Origin: an uncultured Sterolibacterium sp.
GTDB taxonomy: Bacteria > Pseudomonadota > Gammaproteobacteria > Burkholderiales > Rhodocyclaceae
NCBI GenBank assembly: GCA_903904605.1
Contig: CAIVDC010000044.1
Location: 1 to 64,000, forward strand
Length of the DNA: 64,000 nt
Direction of reading: 5' to 3'
A program made the position numbers and the translations under genes. The notes below the pieces were generated by a model. That model was not told where the DNA came from. It searched no databases and was given only the letters and a program-made list of their open reading frames with translations. Shown in pieces: positions 8,999 through 17,103 of the stretch (position 1 is the first letter of the stretch; the number at the start of each line of letters is the position of its first letter).

Positions 8999-10036
8999 AT
9001 GAAAAACCTGATCATCGATATTCACGCCCACTATCTTCCCAAGCTGCTGATCGAGCGTTTCGATGCGCATGCCGCGACTTTTCCCGGCGTAAGCCTGACG
9101 CGCAGCGACAAGGGCGTGATCCTGAAGTTTCCCGGCGCCGAACCGACGCGGCCGATTTCGCCGAAGCTGTCCGACCTGGCGGAACGCAAGGCGTGGATGC
9201 AGCAAAACGGCATTGATCATCAACTGGTCGGCGGTTGGCTCGACAGCTTCGGCTACGAACTGCCCCCGGCCGAAGGACTGGCCTGGAGCCGCTTCATCAA
9301 CGACTGCATGTGGCACGGGCTGGCCGAAGAGCCCCGCTTCACGCCGCTGGCCACCGTGCCGCTGCAGGACGGCAAGCTCGCCGCGGAAGTGCTGGAAGAG
9401 GCCATGGCGCGCGGCTTCGGCGGGATCATGATCGGCACCCTGCCGAAAGGGCAGGGCGGCAATCTCGACGATGCTGCCCTCGACCCGTTCTGGCAAAGGG
9501 CCTCCGACCTGAAGGCCGCGGTGGTGCTGCATCCGATGTTCATCTGCGGCGAGCCGAGGCTGGCCGATTACGACCTGGTCAATGCCATCGGGCGGCTCGC
9601 CGACACTTCGATCGCGGTCTCGCGCCTGCTCTTTTCCGGCCATATCCTGAAGTACTCCGGCATGAAGCTGGTCCTGTGCCACGGCGGCGCCGCACTGCCG
9701 TTCGCGCTGGGCCGGCTGATCCGCAACCACGGCATCGCGCACGGAAAATACTCCGATCCGCGCAAGAACTTCGAAGCGATGTTCTTCGATTCCTGCGTCT
9801 TCGACCCGGATGCCCTGGACTTTCTCGTCAAGAAGACCGGCAAGGGCCGGGTCATGATGGGTTCGGACAGTCCCTTCCCGATCGGCGATCCGGCGCCGCA
9901 GAAAGTGGTCCTGGATTGTTCCCTGGACGAAGCCGAGCGAACTGCGATCTTGAGCGGGACGGCGCAGCAGGTGTTCACCCTGCGCCACGACGTCTGCTGT
10001 CAACCGATCGCCGGCGAGGCCCCAGGGAAGGCATGA
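8999..10036 (+). CDS. Amidohydrolase-family (ACMSD-like) decarboxylase or hydrolase
   Basis: 345-residue TIM-barrel metal enzyme of the amidohydrolase 2 family, which includes ACMSD, gamma-resorcylate decarboxylase and other non-oxidative decarboxylases. Metal-binding H9 and H11 are in IIDIHAHYLP; a further His is in VVLHPMF, another in LVLCHGGAALPFALGR, and the essential Asp is in MMGSDSPFPIG. This His/His/His/Asp set is that of zinc-dependent decarboxylases. The ATG follows AGAGAGAT about 10 bases upstream. Its stop overlaps the start of the next gene (ATGA), so it is translationally coupled to the UbiD decarboxylase. It could decarboxylate an aminomuconate-like or hydroxylated ring acid, or hydrolyse a ring. 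Confidence 0.88.
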   Translation: MKNLIIDIHAHYLPKLLIERFDAHAATFPGVSLTRSDKGVILKFPGAEPTRPISPKLSDLAERKAWMQQNGIDHQLVGGWLDSFGYELPPAEGLAWSRFINDCMWHGLAEEPRFTPLATVPLQDGKLAAEVLEEAMARGFGGIMIGTLPKGQGGNLDDAALDPFWQRASDLKAAVVLHPMFICGEPRLADYDLVNAIGRLADTSIAVSRLLFSGHILKYSGMKLVLCHGGAALPFALGRLIRNHGIAHGKYSDPRKNFEAMFFDSCVFDPDALDFLVKKTGKGRVMMGSDSPFPIGDPAPQKVVLDCSLDEAERTAILSGTAQQVFTLRHDVCCQPIAGEAPGKA

Positions 10037-11652
10037 GCGAGGCCCGTTATCCCGATCTGCACCAGCATCTCGACGAACTGGCGCGGCGCGGCCGGCTGCA
10101 GGTCATCGACCGGCCCATCGACAAGGATTCGGAACTGCACCCGCTGGTGCGCTGGCAGTTCGTCGGCGGCATGGCGGAAGCCGAGCGGAAGGCTTTCCTG
10201 TTTACCCGCGTCGTCAATGCGCAGGGCCGAAAGTACGCGTTTCCGGTGGTGGTCGGCGCGCTGGCGGCGAACCGGGAAATCTATTCCGTGGGCATGGGCA
10301 CCACGGTGGACAAAATCCAGGAAAAGTGGGAGCAGGCGATCGCCAATCCGATCGCGCCGCGCCTCGTCAGCAAGGCCGAGTGCCAGGAAGTGATCCATGA
10401 GGGCGAGGCGCTGCAGGGCGAAGGCAACGGTCTGGACATGCTGCCGATACCGATTTCGACGCCCGGCTTCGACAGCGCACCGACGCTCACCGCGACCAAT
10501 GTCATCACCCGCGATCCGGAGACCGGCGTGCAGAACATGGGCACCTATCGCTGCGCCCTGAAAGCCCCGGATCGGCTGGTGGTGCGCATGGCGACGAGGG
10601 TCGGCGGCGCCGGCGGCTACCTGCACTATCAAAGGTGGAAGGCGGCCGGCCACAAGACCATGCCCTGCGCCATCGTCCTGGGCTGCCCGCCTTTCGTCGC
10701 CTTCATGGGCCCCCAGAAACTGCCGATCGGGGTCGATGAGCTCGACGTCGCCGGCGGCCTGGCCGGCGAGCCGATTGAAGTGGTGATGGCGCATAGCGTC
10801 GATTTGCGCGTGCCGGCGCAGGCCGAGATCGTGATCGAAGGGCAGATCGATCTGGAAATGCTCGAGCCGGAAGCGCCGTTCGGAGAGTCGCACGGTCACG
10901 TCGCCCTGGAAGAATTCAACCTGCCGATGAAGATCACGGCGATCACGCACCGTCGTCGGCCGGTGATCCCCTCGTATCTCAGCCAGGTGGCGCCGAGCGA
11001 ATCCAGCGTGATCAAGCGCGTGGCCTACGAGCCGCTATTCTTCGCGCATCTCAAGACCACGCTGGGCATCCGCGGCGTCAGTAAGGTTTCGCTGCACGAA
11101 CCGCTGACGGGTCTGCTGCGCTTCACCATCATCACCCTGGACAGAAATACGCCGCGCACCGAAGTCTGGCGCGCGCTCTACGGCGCCGCGTTCTTCAAGG
11201 GCGATTGCGGCAAGATCTGTCTCGCGGTCAACGACGACATCGATCCGGACAATGCCGATGCGCTGTTCTGGGCCATGTCCTACCGCATGAATCCGGTCGA
11301 TGACGTGCGCGCCCTCGACCATCGCGGCCAGGGGCACGGCCCCAAGCGCGAAGCCGAAGGCGAAGAGGATTCGACCTTGCTGATGGACGCCACGATGAAA
11401 GGCGACATGCCGCCCCTGGCCTTGCCGACCCGCGAGTACATGGAGCGCGCCCGGGCGCTGTGGGAGGAAATGGGCCTGCCGGCCTTGCGTCCGCAGCCGC
11501 CGTGGTTCGGCTATTCGCTGGGCGACTGGCTGCCGGCATGGGATGAAGCGGCCAAGCGCGCGGCGACCGGCCATTATCTGGAAAACGGCCGCATCAGCCT
11601 GGGCGAACAGCGCAGCGACGTCAAGGCCGAATCGAAGTTTCGTCCGGGCTAA
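10033..11652 (+). CDS. UbiD-family prenylated-FMN decarboxylase, copy 1
   Basis: 539-residue UbiD/FDC-type (de)carboxylase. Such enzymes use prenylated FMN made by UbiX to remove or add carboxyl groups on aromatic, heteroaromatic or acrylic acids. The catalytic pair is E280/E285 in EAPFGESHGH; cofactor and metal contacts are around TRDPETGVQNMGTYR and SQVAPSESSVIKR. The C-terminal segment has ALFWAMSYRMNP and DATMKGD. The open frame runs far upstream, but the ATG at 10033 inside the ATGA overlap with the amidohydrolase fixes the start. A paralogue lies at 14216-15940. No UbiX gene is visible in the window, so prFMN must be supplied from elsewhere. Substrate unknown. Confidence 0.93.
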   Translation: MSEARYPDLHQHLDELARRGRLQVIDRPIDKDSELHPLVRWQFVGGMAEAERKAFLFTRVVNAQGRKYAFPVVVGALAANREIYSVGMGTTVDKIQEKWEQAIANPIAPRLVSKAECQEVIHEGEALQGEGNGLDMLPIPISTPGFDSAPTLTATNVITRDPETGVQNMGTYRCALKAPDRLVVRMATRVGGAGGYLHYQRWKAAGHKTMPCAIVLGCPPFVAFMGPQKLPIGVDELDVAGGLAGEPIEVVMAHSVDLRVPAQAEIVIEGQIDLEMLEPEAPFGESHGHVALEEFNLPMKITAITHRRRPVIPSYLSQVAPSESSVIKRVAYEPLFFAHLKTTLGIRGVSKVSLHEPLTGLLRFTIITLDRNTPRTEVWRALYGAAFFKGDCGKICLAVNDDIDPDNADALFWAMSYRMNPVDDVRALDHRGQGHGPKREAEGEEDSTLLMDATMKGDMPPLALPTREYMERARALWEEMGLPALRPQPPWFGYSLGDWLPAWDEAAKRAATGHYLENGRISLGEQRSDVKAESKFRPG

Positions 11653-11675
11653 TTCCCGAAATCACAAAGGTCAAC

Positions 11676-12266
11676 ATGGACATCAATGGCGAACGGCTGA
11701 TTGCCGCATCCCAGGCAAGCGTGTGGGATGCGATCAACGACCCGGCGATGCTCAAGCTGTGCATCCCGGGCTGCGAAAGCGTCGAGCGGGTCGATGACAG
11801 GCAGATGAAGGCGGTGGTGATGGCCAAGATCGGGCCGGTCCGCGCGCGCTTTTCCGGCAAGGTGACGACGGCCGACATCGTCGCCCCTGCTTCCTGCACG
11901 TTGAATTTCGAGGGAACCGGCGGTCCGGCCGGCTTCGCCAAGGGCCAGGCCAAGGTGGTCCTGTCGTCGGCGGGGGTCGGCGAAACCGTGCTGGTATTTT
12001 CCGCCTCGGCTTCGGTTGGCGGCAAACTCGGGCAAATCGGCGCGCGCCTGATCGAGTCGGCGGCGCGAACCATTTCCGACGAGTTCTTCGATCGCCTGAT
12101 GGCGCAGCTGTCCCCCACGGACGCTCCCGCGGGACAGGCGATCGCCCCGCTCGGCAAGCCTGCCGGGGCGGCGCTGGCGGTGGATTGGCGCGGCCTGCTG
12201 GGCTCGCGCTGGGCCTTAGGCGCCGGCTGCTTCTTGCTGGGATTCTTGTCTGGAAAACTTTTCTAG
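11676..12266 (+). CDS. CoxG-like SRPBCC protein with C-terminal membrane anchor
   Basis: 196 residues. The N-terminal 150 form an SRPBCC/CoxG domain, seen in the start MDINGERLIAASQASVWDAI, LKLCIPGCESVERVDD and the ARFSGKVTTADIVAP region. The last 25 residues (GSRWALGAGCFLLGFLSGKLF) form a hydrophobic anchor. CoxG proteins accompany molybdenum hydroxylases and, for CO dehydrogenase, tether the enzyme to the membrane; SRPBCC domains can also bind quinones or other hydrophobic molecules. Here it probably attaches the upstream hydroxylase to the membrane so electrons can reach the respiratory chain. The gap to the UbiD gene is 23 bases. Confidence 0.87.
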   Translation: MDINGERLIAASQASVWDAINDPAMLKLCIPGCESVERVDDRQMKAVVMAKIGPVRARFSGKVTTADIVAPASCTLNFEGTGGPAGFAKGQAKVVLSSAGVGETVLVFSASASVGGKLGQIGARLIESAARTISDEFFDRLMAQLSPTDAPAGQAIAPLGKPAGAALAVDWRGLLGSRWALGAGCFLLGFLSGKLF

Positions 12267-12276
12267 GGCGACTCAA

Positions 12277-13074
12277 ATGAGCAATCAAATCACTGCAAAC
12301 GGCATCGACATCAGCTACGAGGTGGCTGGCGCGGGGCCGTGGCTGATCCTCAGCCATTCCCTGGGCTGCGGCAAGGAGATGTGGCAGCCGCAAGTCGAGG
12401 CCCTGGCGAAATCGTACCGGGTGCTCTCCTACGACACGCGCGGCCATGGCGCCAGCGGCGCGCCGCCGGGGCCGTACACGCTGGACCTGCTGGCGCAGGA
12501 CGTGAAAGCCTTGTGCACGGTGCTGGGCATCGAGAAATGCCATTTCGTCGGGCTGTCGATGGGCGGCATGATCGGCCAGGTCGTGGCGCTGAAATACCCC
12601 GAATTGTTCTTGAGCCTGACGCTGGCCGACACCAGCAGCTACTATGGACCGGCGGCGCATCCGATGTGGCAGTCCCGTGCACAGACCGCGTTGACGCAGG
12701 GCATGGCGCCGCTGGTCGGGCCGACGCTGGAACGCTGGTTTACCGCACCGTTCCGCGCCGCCCAACCGGCGCTGATGGAGCGGGTCGCCGAATGGATAGC
12801 GGCCACCCCGCCGGTCGGCTATGCCGCCTGTTGCCAGGCGATCGCCGCGCTCGACACCACCGGGGAACTGAAAAGGATCAAGCTACCGGTGCTGGTGATC
12901 GTCGGCGCCGAGGATACGGCGACGCCGCCGGCGGCAGCCGAGGTGATCCATGCGCAAATCGCAGGATCCACGCTGCTCGTGCTGGAGTCGGCCGCGCACA
13001 TCGCCAGCATCGAGCAGGCCGGACTGTTCTCTCGCGCCCTGGAGGAATTTCTGCCGGGCACCTCGGGCAGCTGA
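12277..13074 (+). CDS. Alpha/beta hydrolase, 3-oxoadipate enol-lactonase-like
   Basis: 265-residue serine hydrolase of the PcaD-like alpha/beta fold. The oxyanion segment is SHSLGCGKEMW, the nucleophile elbow is GLSMGGMIGQ (Ser about residue 95), the acid is the Asp in VIVGAEDTATPP and the His lies in ESAAHIASIEQ. Enol-lactonases open lactones in the beta-ketoadipate pathway, but many relatives cleave C-C bonds or esters. Its place just after CoxG and before a binding protein suggests a late ring-cleavage or lactone-hydrolysis step of the same pathway. The N-terminal ITANGIDISYEVAGAG is typical. Exact reaction unknown. Confidence 0.88.
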   Translation: MSNQITANGIDISYEVAGAGPWLILSHSLGCGKEMWQPQVEALAKSYRVLSYDTRGHGASGAPPGPYTLDLLAQDVKALCTVLGIEKCHFVGLSMGGMIGQVVALKYPELFLSLTLADTSSYYGPAAHPMWQSRAQTALTQGMAPLVGPTLERWFTAPFRAAQPALMERVAEWIAATPPVGYAACCQAIAALDTTGELKRIKLPVLVIVGAEDTATPPAAAEVIHAQIAGSTLLVLESAAHIASIEQAGLFSRALEEFLPGTSGS

Positions 13075-13147
13075 CCGTTCCGCTTCAGGACAGTCCAGCC
13101 AGGATCGCCAAATCGATGGGCGGCCCATTTTCAGCGAAAGGAAAGAC

Positions 13148-14194
13148 ATGATCAAATCACTCTCGATGCGGCGCCGGCTTCTGCTTCTGGCCGCGCTCGG
13201 CACCGCGCTGCCTGCCGCGGCACAGACGTCGTCGCTGATGTTGTACGAGGGCGCCGACCGGGCCGAGAAGCTGGTCGCCGCGGCGGCCAGGGAGGGCACG
13301 CTGACCCTCTACACGGCGTTCCGGCCGCAGGATTTGCCGGCCATCATCGGACCGTTCGAAAAGAAGTACGGCATCAAGGTGAAGGCATGGCGCTCGGGCA
13401 GCAACAATGTGACCCAGCGTATCTTGAGCGAGGCAGCCGCGAAGCATTTCGAGGTCGATGCGATCATGATGCCGGCGCAGGAGATGGAAGCCGTGCGCCG
13501 CGAACAAATTCTCCAGCCGGTCAGTTCGCCCTACTTCAAGGATCTGATGCCCGGCGCGTCGTCGGCCGATCGCCAATCGGCGACGGTGCTGATGAACGTC
13601 GTCGTACAAGCCTATAACACCCGCTTGCTCAAGAAGGAGGACCTGCCCAGGACCTACCAGGATTTGCTCGACCCGAAATGGAAAGGCAAGCTGGGGATCG
13701 AGGCCAAGGCCGAGGAGTGGTACTCCGCGGTGGCGATGTCGATGAGCGAGGAGAAGGGCATCCGGCTGTTCCACGACATCGTCGCGAAGAACGGCATGTC
13801 GACGCGTCTGGGCGTGTCGCTGCTCAATAACCTGGTGGTTTCCGGCGAAGTGCCTCTGGCCTTGACCGTCTATATCGACCTGCCGGAAAAAGGCAAGCGC
13901 GACGGCAAGCCGATCGACTGGTTCACCCTCGATCCGGTGGTCGCGCACGGCTTCAATATCGGTCTGGCGAAGCGCGCGCCGCATCCGAATGCGGCGCTGC
14001 TGTTCTACGATTACATGCTCTCTCCCGAGACGCAAAAGTTGCTGGCGGCGCTGCTCTACTATCCTGCCAGCATCCAGGTGCCTTCGCATTACCCCGGTCT
14101 GCACCTCAAGGTCGTGGATCCGGTCTATGCCGTCGATAACGCCGACAAATGGACCAAGTCCTTCGAGAACGAGGTGACCAAGCAGGCCCGATAG
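13148..14194 (+). CDS. Periplasmic solute-binding protein, Fe(III)/polyamine ABC type
   Basis: 348-residue exported binding protein. A cleavable signal peptide is clear (basic MIKSLSMRRR, hydrophobic LLLLAALGTALP, then AAAQ). The mature part matches the AfuA/PotD-like extracellular solute-binding family: REGTLTLYTAF, KKYGIKVKAW, DPKWKGKLGIEAK and the ANAALLFYDYMLSPETQ-like C-terminal segment. These proteins bind iron, polyamines or small anions. It has no adjacent permease or ATPase and sits between catabolic enzymes, so it may lend substrate to another transporter or act in sensing. Start: the ATG at 13148, preceded by AAAGGAAAG; the frame is open further upstream into the hydrolase gene. 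Confidence 0.87.
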   Translation: MIKSLSMRRRLLLLAALGTALPAAAQTSSLMLYEGADRAEKLVAAAAREGTLTLYTAFRPQDLPAIIGPFEKKYGIKVKAWRSGSNNVTQRILSEAAAKHFEVDAIMMPAQEMEAVRREQILQPVSSPYFKDLMPGASSADRQSATVLMNVVVQAYNTRLLKKEDLPRTYQDLLDPKWKGKLGIEAKAEEWYSAVAMSMSEEKGIRLFHDIVAKNGMSTRLGVSLLNNLVVSGEVPLALTVYIDLPEKGKRDGKPIDWFTLDPVVAHGFNIGLAKRAPHPNAALLFYDYMLSPETQKLLAALLYYPASIQVPSHYPGLHLKVVDPVYAVDNADKWTKSFENEVTKQAR

Positions 14195-14215
14195 CAATTC
14201 CGAAACGGAGCGAGC

Positions 14216-15940
14216 ATGAGCAAAATCACCAAGAAAGCCGCAGCCGGCAACAAGACGGCCGCAGCAGGACGCGGCTACCGCGATCTGCATGAACATCTGG
14301 CAGCGCTAGACCGGGCCGGGCTGCTGATCACCGTCGATCGTCCGATCAACAAGGACACGGAGATGCATCCCCTGGTGCGCTGGCAGTTTCGGGGGGGGAT
14401 CGCCGAGCCGGATCGCAAGGCCTTTCTGTTCACCCATGTGATAGACAGCAAGGGCCGCAAGTACGACATCCCGGTGGTGGTGGGCGGCCTGGCCGCCTCG
14501 CGGAAGATCTACAGCGTCGGCATGGACTGCGCGATCGAGAATATCGGCAAGAAATGGAACGAAGCCATCGCCCATCCGATACTGCCCAATATCGTCGCCG
14601 CCGACGCTGCGCCCTGCCAGGAAATCGTCGTGATGGGCAAGGAACTCCTGAAGCCGGGCAAAGGCCTGGACGGCATTCCCATTCCGATCTCGACGCCCGG
14701 CTGGGACAACGCCCCCTACACGACGCTGTCGCAATACATCACCAAGGATCCGGACACCGGCATCCAGAACATGGGCGTCTACCGCGGACAGGTCAAATCG
14801 CCGACGCGTCTGGGCATGAACCCGTCGCTGGAAAACCAGCCGGGCATCTATACCCACTGGGAGAAATGCAAGGCGCGCGGCGAGAAGCTGCCGGCCGCGG
14901 TGATTCTCGGCTGCCCGCCGTGCGTGGCCTTTACCTCGGTGCAAAAACTGTCCGAGGACACCGATGAACTGCACGTGGCAGGCGGCCTGGCCGGTGCGCC
15001 GATCAATGTGGTGAAGTGCAAGACCGTCGATCTGCTGGTGCCGGCCGATGCGGAAATCGTCATCGAGGGTTACATCAATACCGAATGGCTGGAGCCCGAG
15101 GCGCCGTTCGGCGAATCCCACGGCCACGTGAACCTGCAGGAGTTCAACGCCTACATGGAGATCACGGCGATCACCCGCCGTAAAGACGCGATCCTGACCT
15201 CGATCATTTCGCAAGTGACGCCGTCCGAGTCCAGCCTGATCAAGCGCGTCGCCCTCGAGCCGGTTTTCCTCAACCATTTGCAGCGTCAATTGGGAATCAA
15301 GGGTGTGCTCAAGGTTTCCATGCACGAACCATTGACCAATCTGCGCAAGGTATTGGTGGTGGTGGTCGATCGCAAGACGCCGGCGACCGAAGTCTGGCGC
15401 GCGCTCTACGGCGCGGCGTCCCTGCTGCGCTCGGGCGGCAAGCTGGTCATTGCGGTCAATGACGACATCGATCCGGACAACGCCGATGCGCTGCTCTGGG
15501 CCATGTGCTATCGCGCCAATTTCGCGCTCGATCTGCAGACCCTGAAGAACCGCGACCCGGGGCACGGCCCGCGCAGTCCGCGCAACAATGGCCTCGATGC
15601 GTCGCTGCTGATCGATGCCACGCTGAAGGACGACTTTCCGCCGATCGCCCTGCCGAAAAAGGAGATCATGGAGAACGCCAAGGCCATCTGGGAGGAACTG
15701 GGCCTGCCCAAGCTCAAGCCCGAAGCGCCGTGGCACGGCTACTCCCTGGGCGACTGGAGCTCGAGGAACGAAGAGATGGCGCAAAGAGCCGTGCGCGGCG
15801 ACTACTTCGTCACCGGCGAGGAGATCGCCCGGCAGCGCCGCAACGACGTGGCGATGAACACCGAGATCAAGAGTCGCGACGGCAACCCTGGCAGCAAGGC
15901 GCCCCGGTCGGCCAAGAAAGGACGGACGACCCCGTCATGA
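14216..15940 (+). CDS. UbiD-family prenylated-FMN decarboxylase, copy 2
   Basis: 574-residue paralogue of the UbiD at 10033-11652. Catalytic glutamates are E295/E300 in EAPFGESHGH. The shared core is obvious (TKDPDTGIQNMGVYR, VNDDIDPDNADALLWAM), but copy 2 has a Lys/Ala-rich N-terminal tail of about 20 residues and a basic Ser/Lys-rich C-terminal tail. It also has a different central segment, SPTRLGMNPSLENQPGIYTH. The two could be homodimers acting on successive intermediates, or a paired enzyme. It ends the plus-strand run and is followed by a convergent LysR gene. As for copy 1, no UbiX partner is in view. Confidence 0.93.
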   Translation: MSKITKKAAAGNKTAAAGRGYRDLHEHLAALDRAGLLITVDRPINKDTEMHPLVRWQFRGGIAEPDRKAFLFTHVIDSKGRKYDIPVVVGGLAASRKIYSVGMDCAIENIGKKWNEAIAHPILPNIVAADAAPCQEIVVMGKELLKPGKGLDGIPIPISTPGWDNAPYTTLSQYITKDPDTGIQNMGVYRGQVKSPTRLGMNPSLENQPGIYTHWEKCKARGEKLPAAVILGCPPCVAFTSVQKLSEDTDELHVAGGLAGAPINVVKCKTVDLLVPADAEIVIEGYINTEWLEPEAPFGESHGHVNLQEFNAYMEITAITRRKDAILTSIISQVTPSESSLIKRVALEPVFLNHLQRQLGIKGVLKVSMHEPLTNLRKVLVVVVDRKTPATEVWRALYGAASLLRSGGKLVIAVNDDIDPDNADALLWAMCYRANFALDLQTLKNRDPGHGPRSPRNNGLDASLLIDATLKDDFPPIALPKKEIMENAKAIWEELGLPKLKPEAPWHGYSLGDWSSRNEEMAQRAVRGDYFVTGEEIARQRRNDVAMNTEIKSRDGNPGSKAPRSAKKGRTTPS

Positions 15941-16089
15941 CCATCGCCAATCCTGGCGGGGACTGTGCTCCGGCGTCTATCGCAGTCGGACCTTGGCCGC
16001 CTGGGTGCTGTGGACAGCCGCCCATTGCGTCTCCAACAGCTTGAATAATTCTCTGGATACGCGCCTGAAATCTGTCCGGCGGGACCCTG

Positions 16090-17007
16090 TCACCGCCCCG
16101 GGTCGAGCAACTGTCCGCACAGCTTCATGGTGGCGGCGCCTTCCTCTTCGAGCCAGTCGCAGAAGGCTTTGCCGGCCAGGTTGCCTTTGCTCGCCGGATC
16201 GAGGTTCGCATAGTAGGCGCGCGTTCGCACGCCATGGCTGCCGAATGGGGTGCACAACCGCCCCGCGGCAATATCGTCGATGGTCAGGAAATGGGGCATC
16301 AGGGCGATGCCGAGGCCCTCGGTGGCCGCCTGCAGGGCGAAATACATTTGTTCGAAATTGAGCGTCGCCAGCGGCTTGACCTCGGAGGCGCCGACGGCGG
16401 CGAGCCAATCGACCCAGCGGTAAGGTTCCGTCGAATAGTTGATCAGCGTATGAAAGCCCATGTCCGATGGCGCCAGGAGCGGGTGCCGTTCCAGCAAGTC
16501 GGGGTGGCAGACGGGAAGGATGCTTTCGGTCAAGAAGAAACGCGAAGTGGCTGCGTCGGGCGGTTTGGCCGCACCCCGGATGGCGATGTCGTATTCCTTG
16601 GTCGAGAAGTCCACAGGCGCAATCGAAGTCACCAGCCGCACCTTCAAATCGAGGTGCCTGCGCTGCAGGGTTGAAAACCTGGGAATCAGCCAGCGCAGCG
16701 TGAATGTCGGCGGGGCGCTTATCGTCAGTTCGACGTTGTTCTCGCGGGAAATGTGCATGGCTGCGACGGCAATCCTGTCGAGCGCGGCGCCCGATGCGTC
16801 GAAAAGCTTATTGCCTGCGGCGGTCAGGACCAGGCGCGCGTTGGTGCGGTAGAACAGGGCGACACCGAGCCATTCTTCGAGGATAGAGACCTGTCGGCTG
16901 ATGGCCCCGTGGGTGACATTCAGTTCCTGACCTGCCTTGGTGAAACTGACCAGTCTTGCGGCCGATTCGAACGCCCGGATGGAATTGAGCGGCGGGATCT
17001 TTCTCAT
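16090..17007 (-). CDS. LysR-family transcriptional regulator (GcvA-like)
   Basis: 305-residue LysR-type regulator. The N-terminal helix-turn-helix covers PPLNSIRAFESAARLVSF and ELNVTHGAISRQVSILEEWL; VALFYRTNARLVLTAAG and the effector-binding domain follow, with the characteristic GcvA-branch segments VRLVTSIAPVDF and GLGIALMPHFL. It is transcribed away from the ABC importer at 17104 and towards UbiD copy 2, so the 96-base divergent region is its likely operator and it probably controls import and breakdown of the pathway substrate. The open frame extends to 18090 through the importer gene on the other strand; that extension is artefact. Start: ATG at 17007. Confidence 0.9.
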   Translation of the reverse strand: MRKIPPLNSIRAFESAARLVSFTKAGQELNVTHGAISRQVSILEEWLGVALFYRTNARLVLTAAGNKLFDASGAALDRIAVAAMHISRENNVELTISAPPTFTLRWLIPRFSTLQRRHLDLKVRLVTSIAPVDFSTKEYDIAIRGAAKPPDAATSRFFLTESILPVCHPDLLERHPLLAPSDMGFHTLINYSTEPYRWVDWLAAVGASEVKPLATLNFEQMYFALQAATEGLGIALMPHFLTIDDIAAGRLCTPFGSHGVRTRAYYANLDPASKGNLAGKAFCDWLEEEGAATMKLCGQLLDPGR

Positions 17008-17072
17008 GTCGATGTGATGTTTACTGACGGCAACGGCAGTATAACTCACTAGGTCGGTGCCTTGGCTCAGCT

Positions 17073-17095
17073 TATAATCGGGCGCAAATCGGAGG
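17073..17095 (+). promoter_or_regulatory. Consensus -10 box and ribosome site of the ABC importer operon
   Basis: A perfect TATAAT (17073-17078) is followed by a strong ribosome-binding GGAGG (17091-17095) nine bases before the ATG of the binding protein. No good -35 box sits 16-18 bases upstream of the TATAAT, which fits a promoter needing an activator such as the divergent LysR protein. If transcription starts 6-7 bases after TATAAT the leader is only about 20 bases. Confidence 0.55.
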
Positions 17096-17103
17096 AAAAG
17101 GAA

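Noticed and set aside
16003..16023. Hairpin GGGTGCTGT / ACAGCCGCCC between UbiD copy 2 and the LysR gene
   Set aside because: The loop would be only two bases and the stem has a bulge; no U-tract, so it is not called a terminator.
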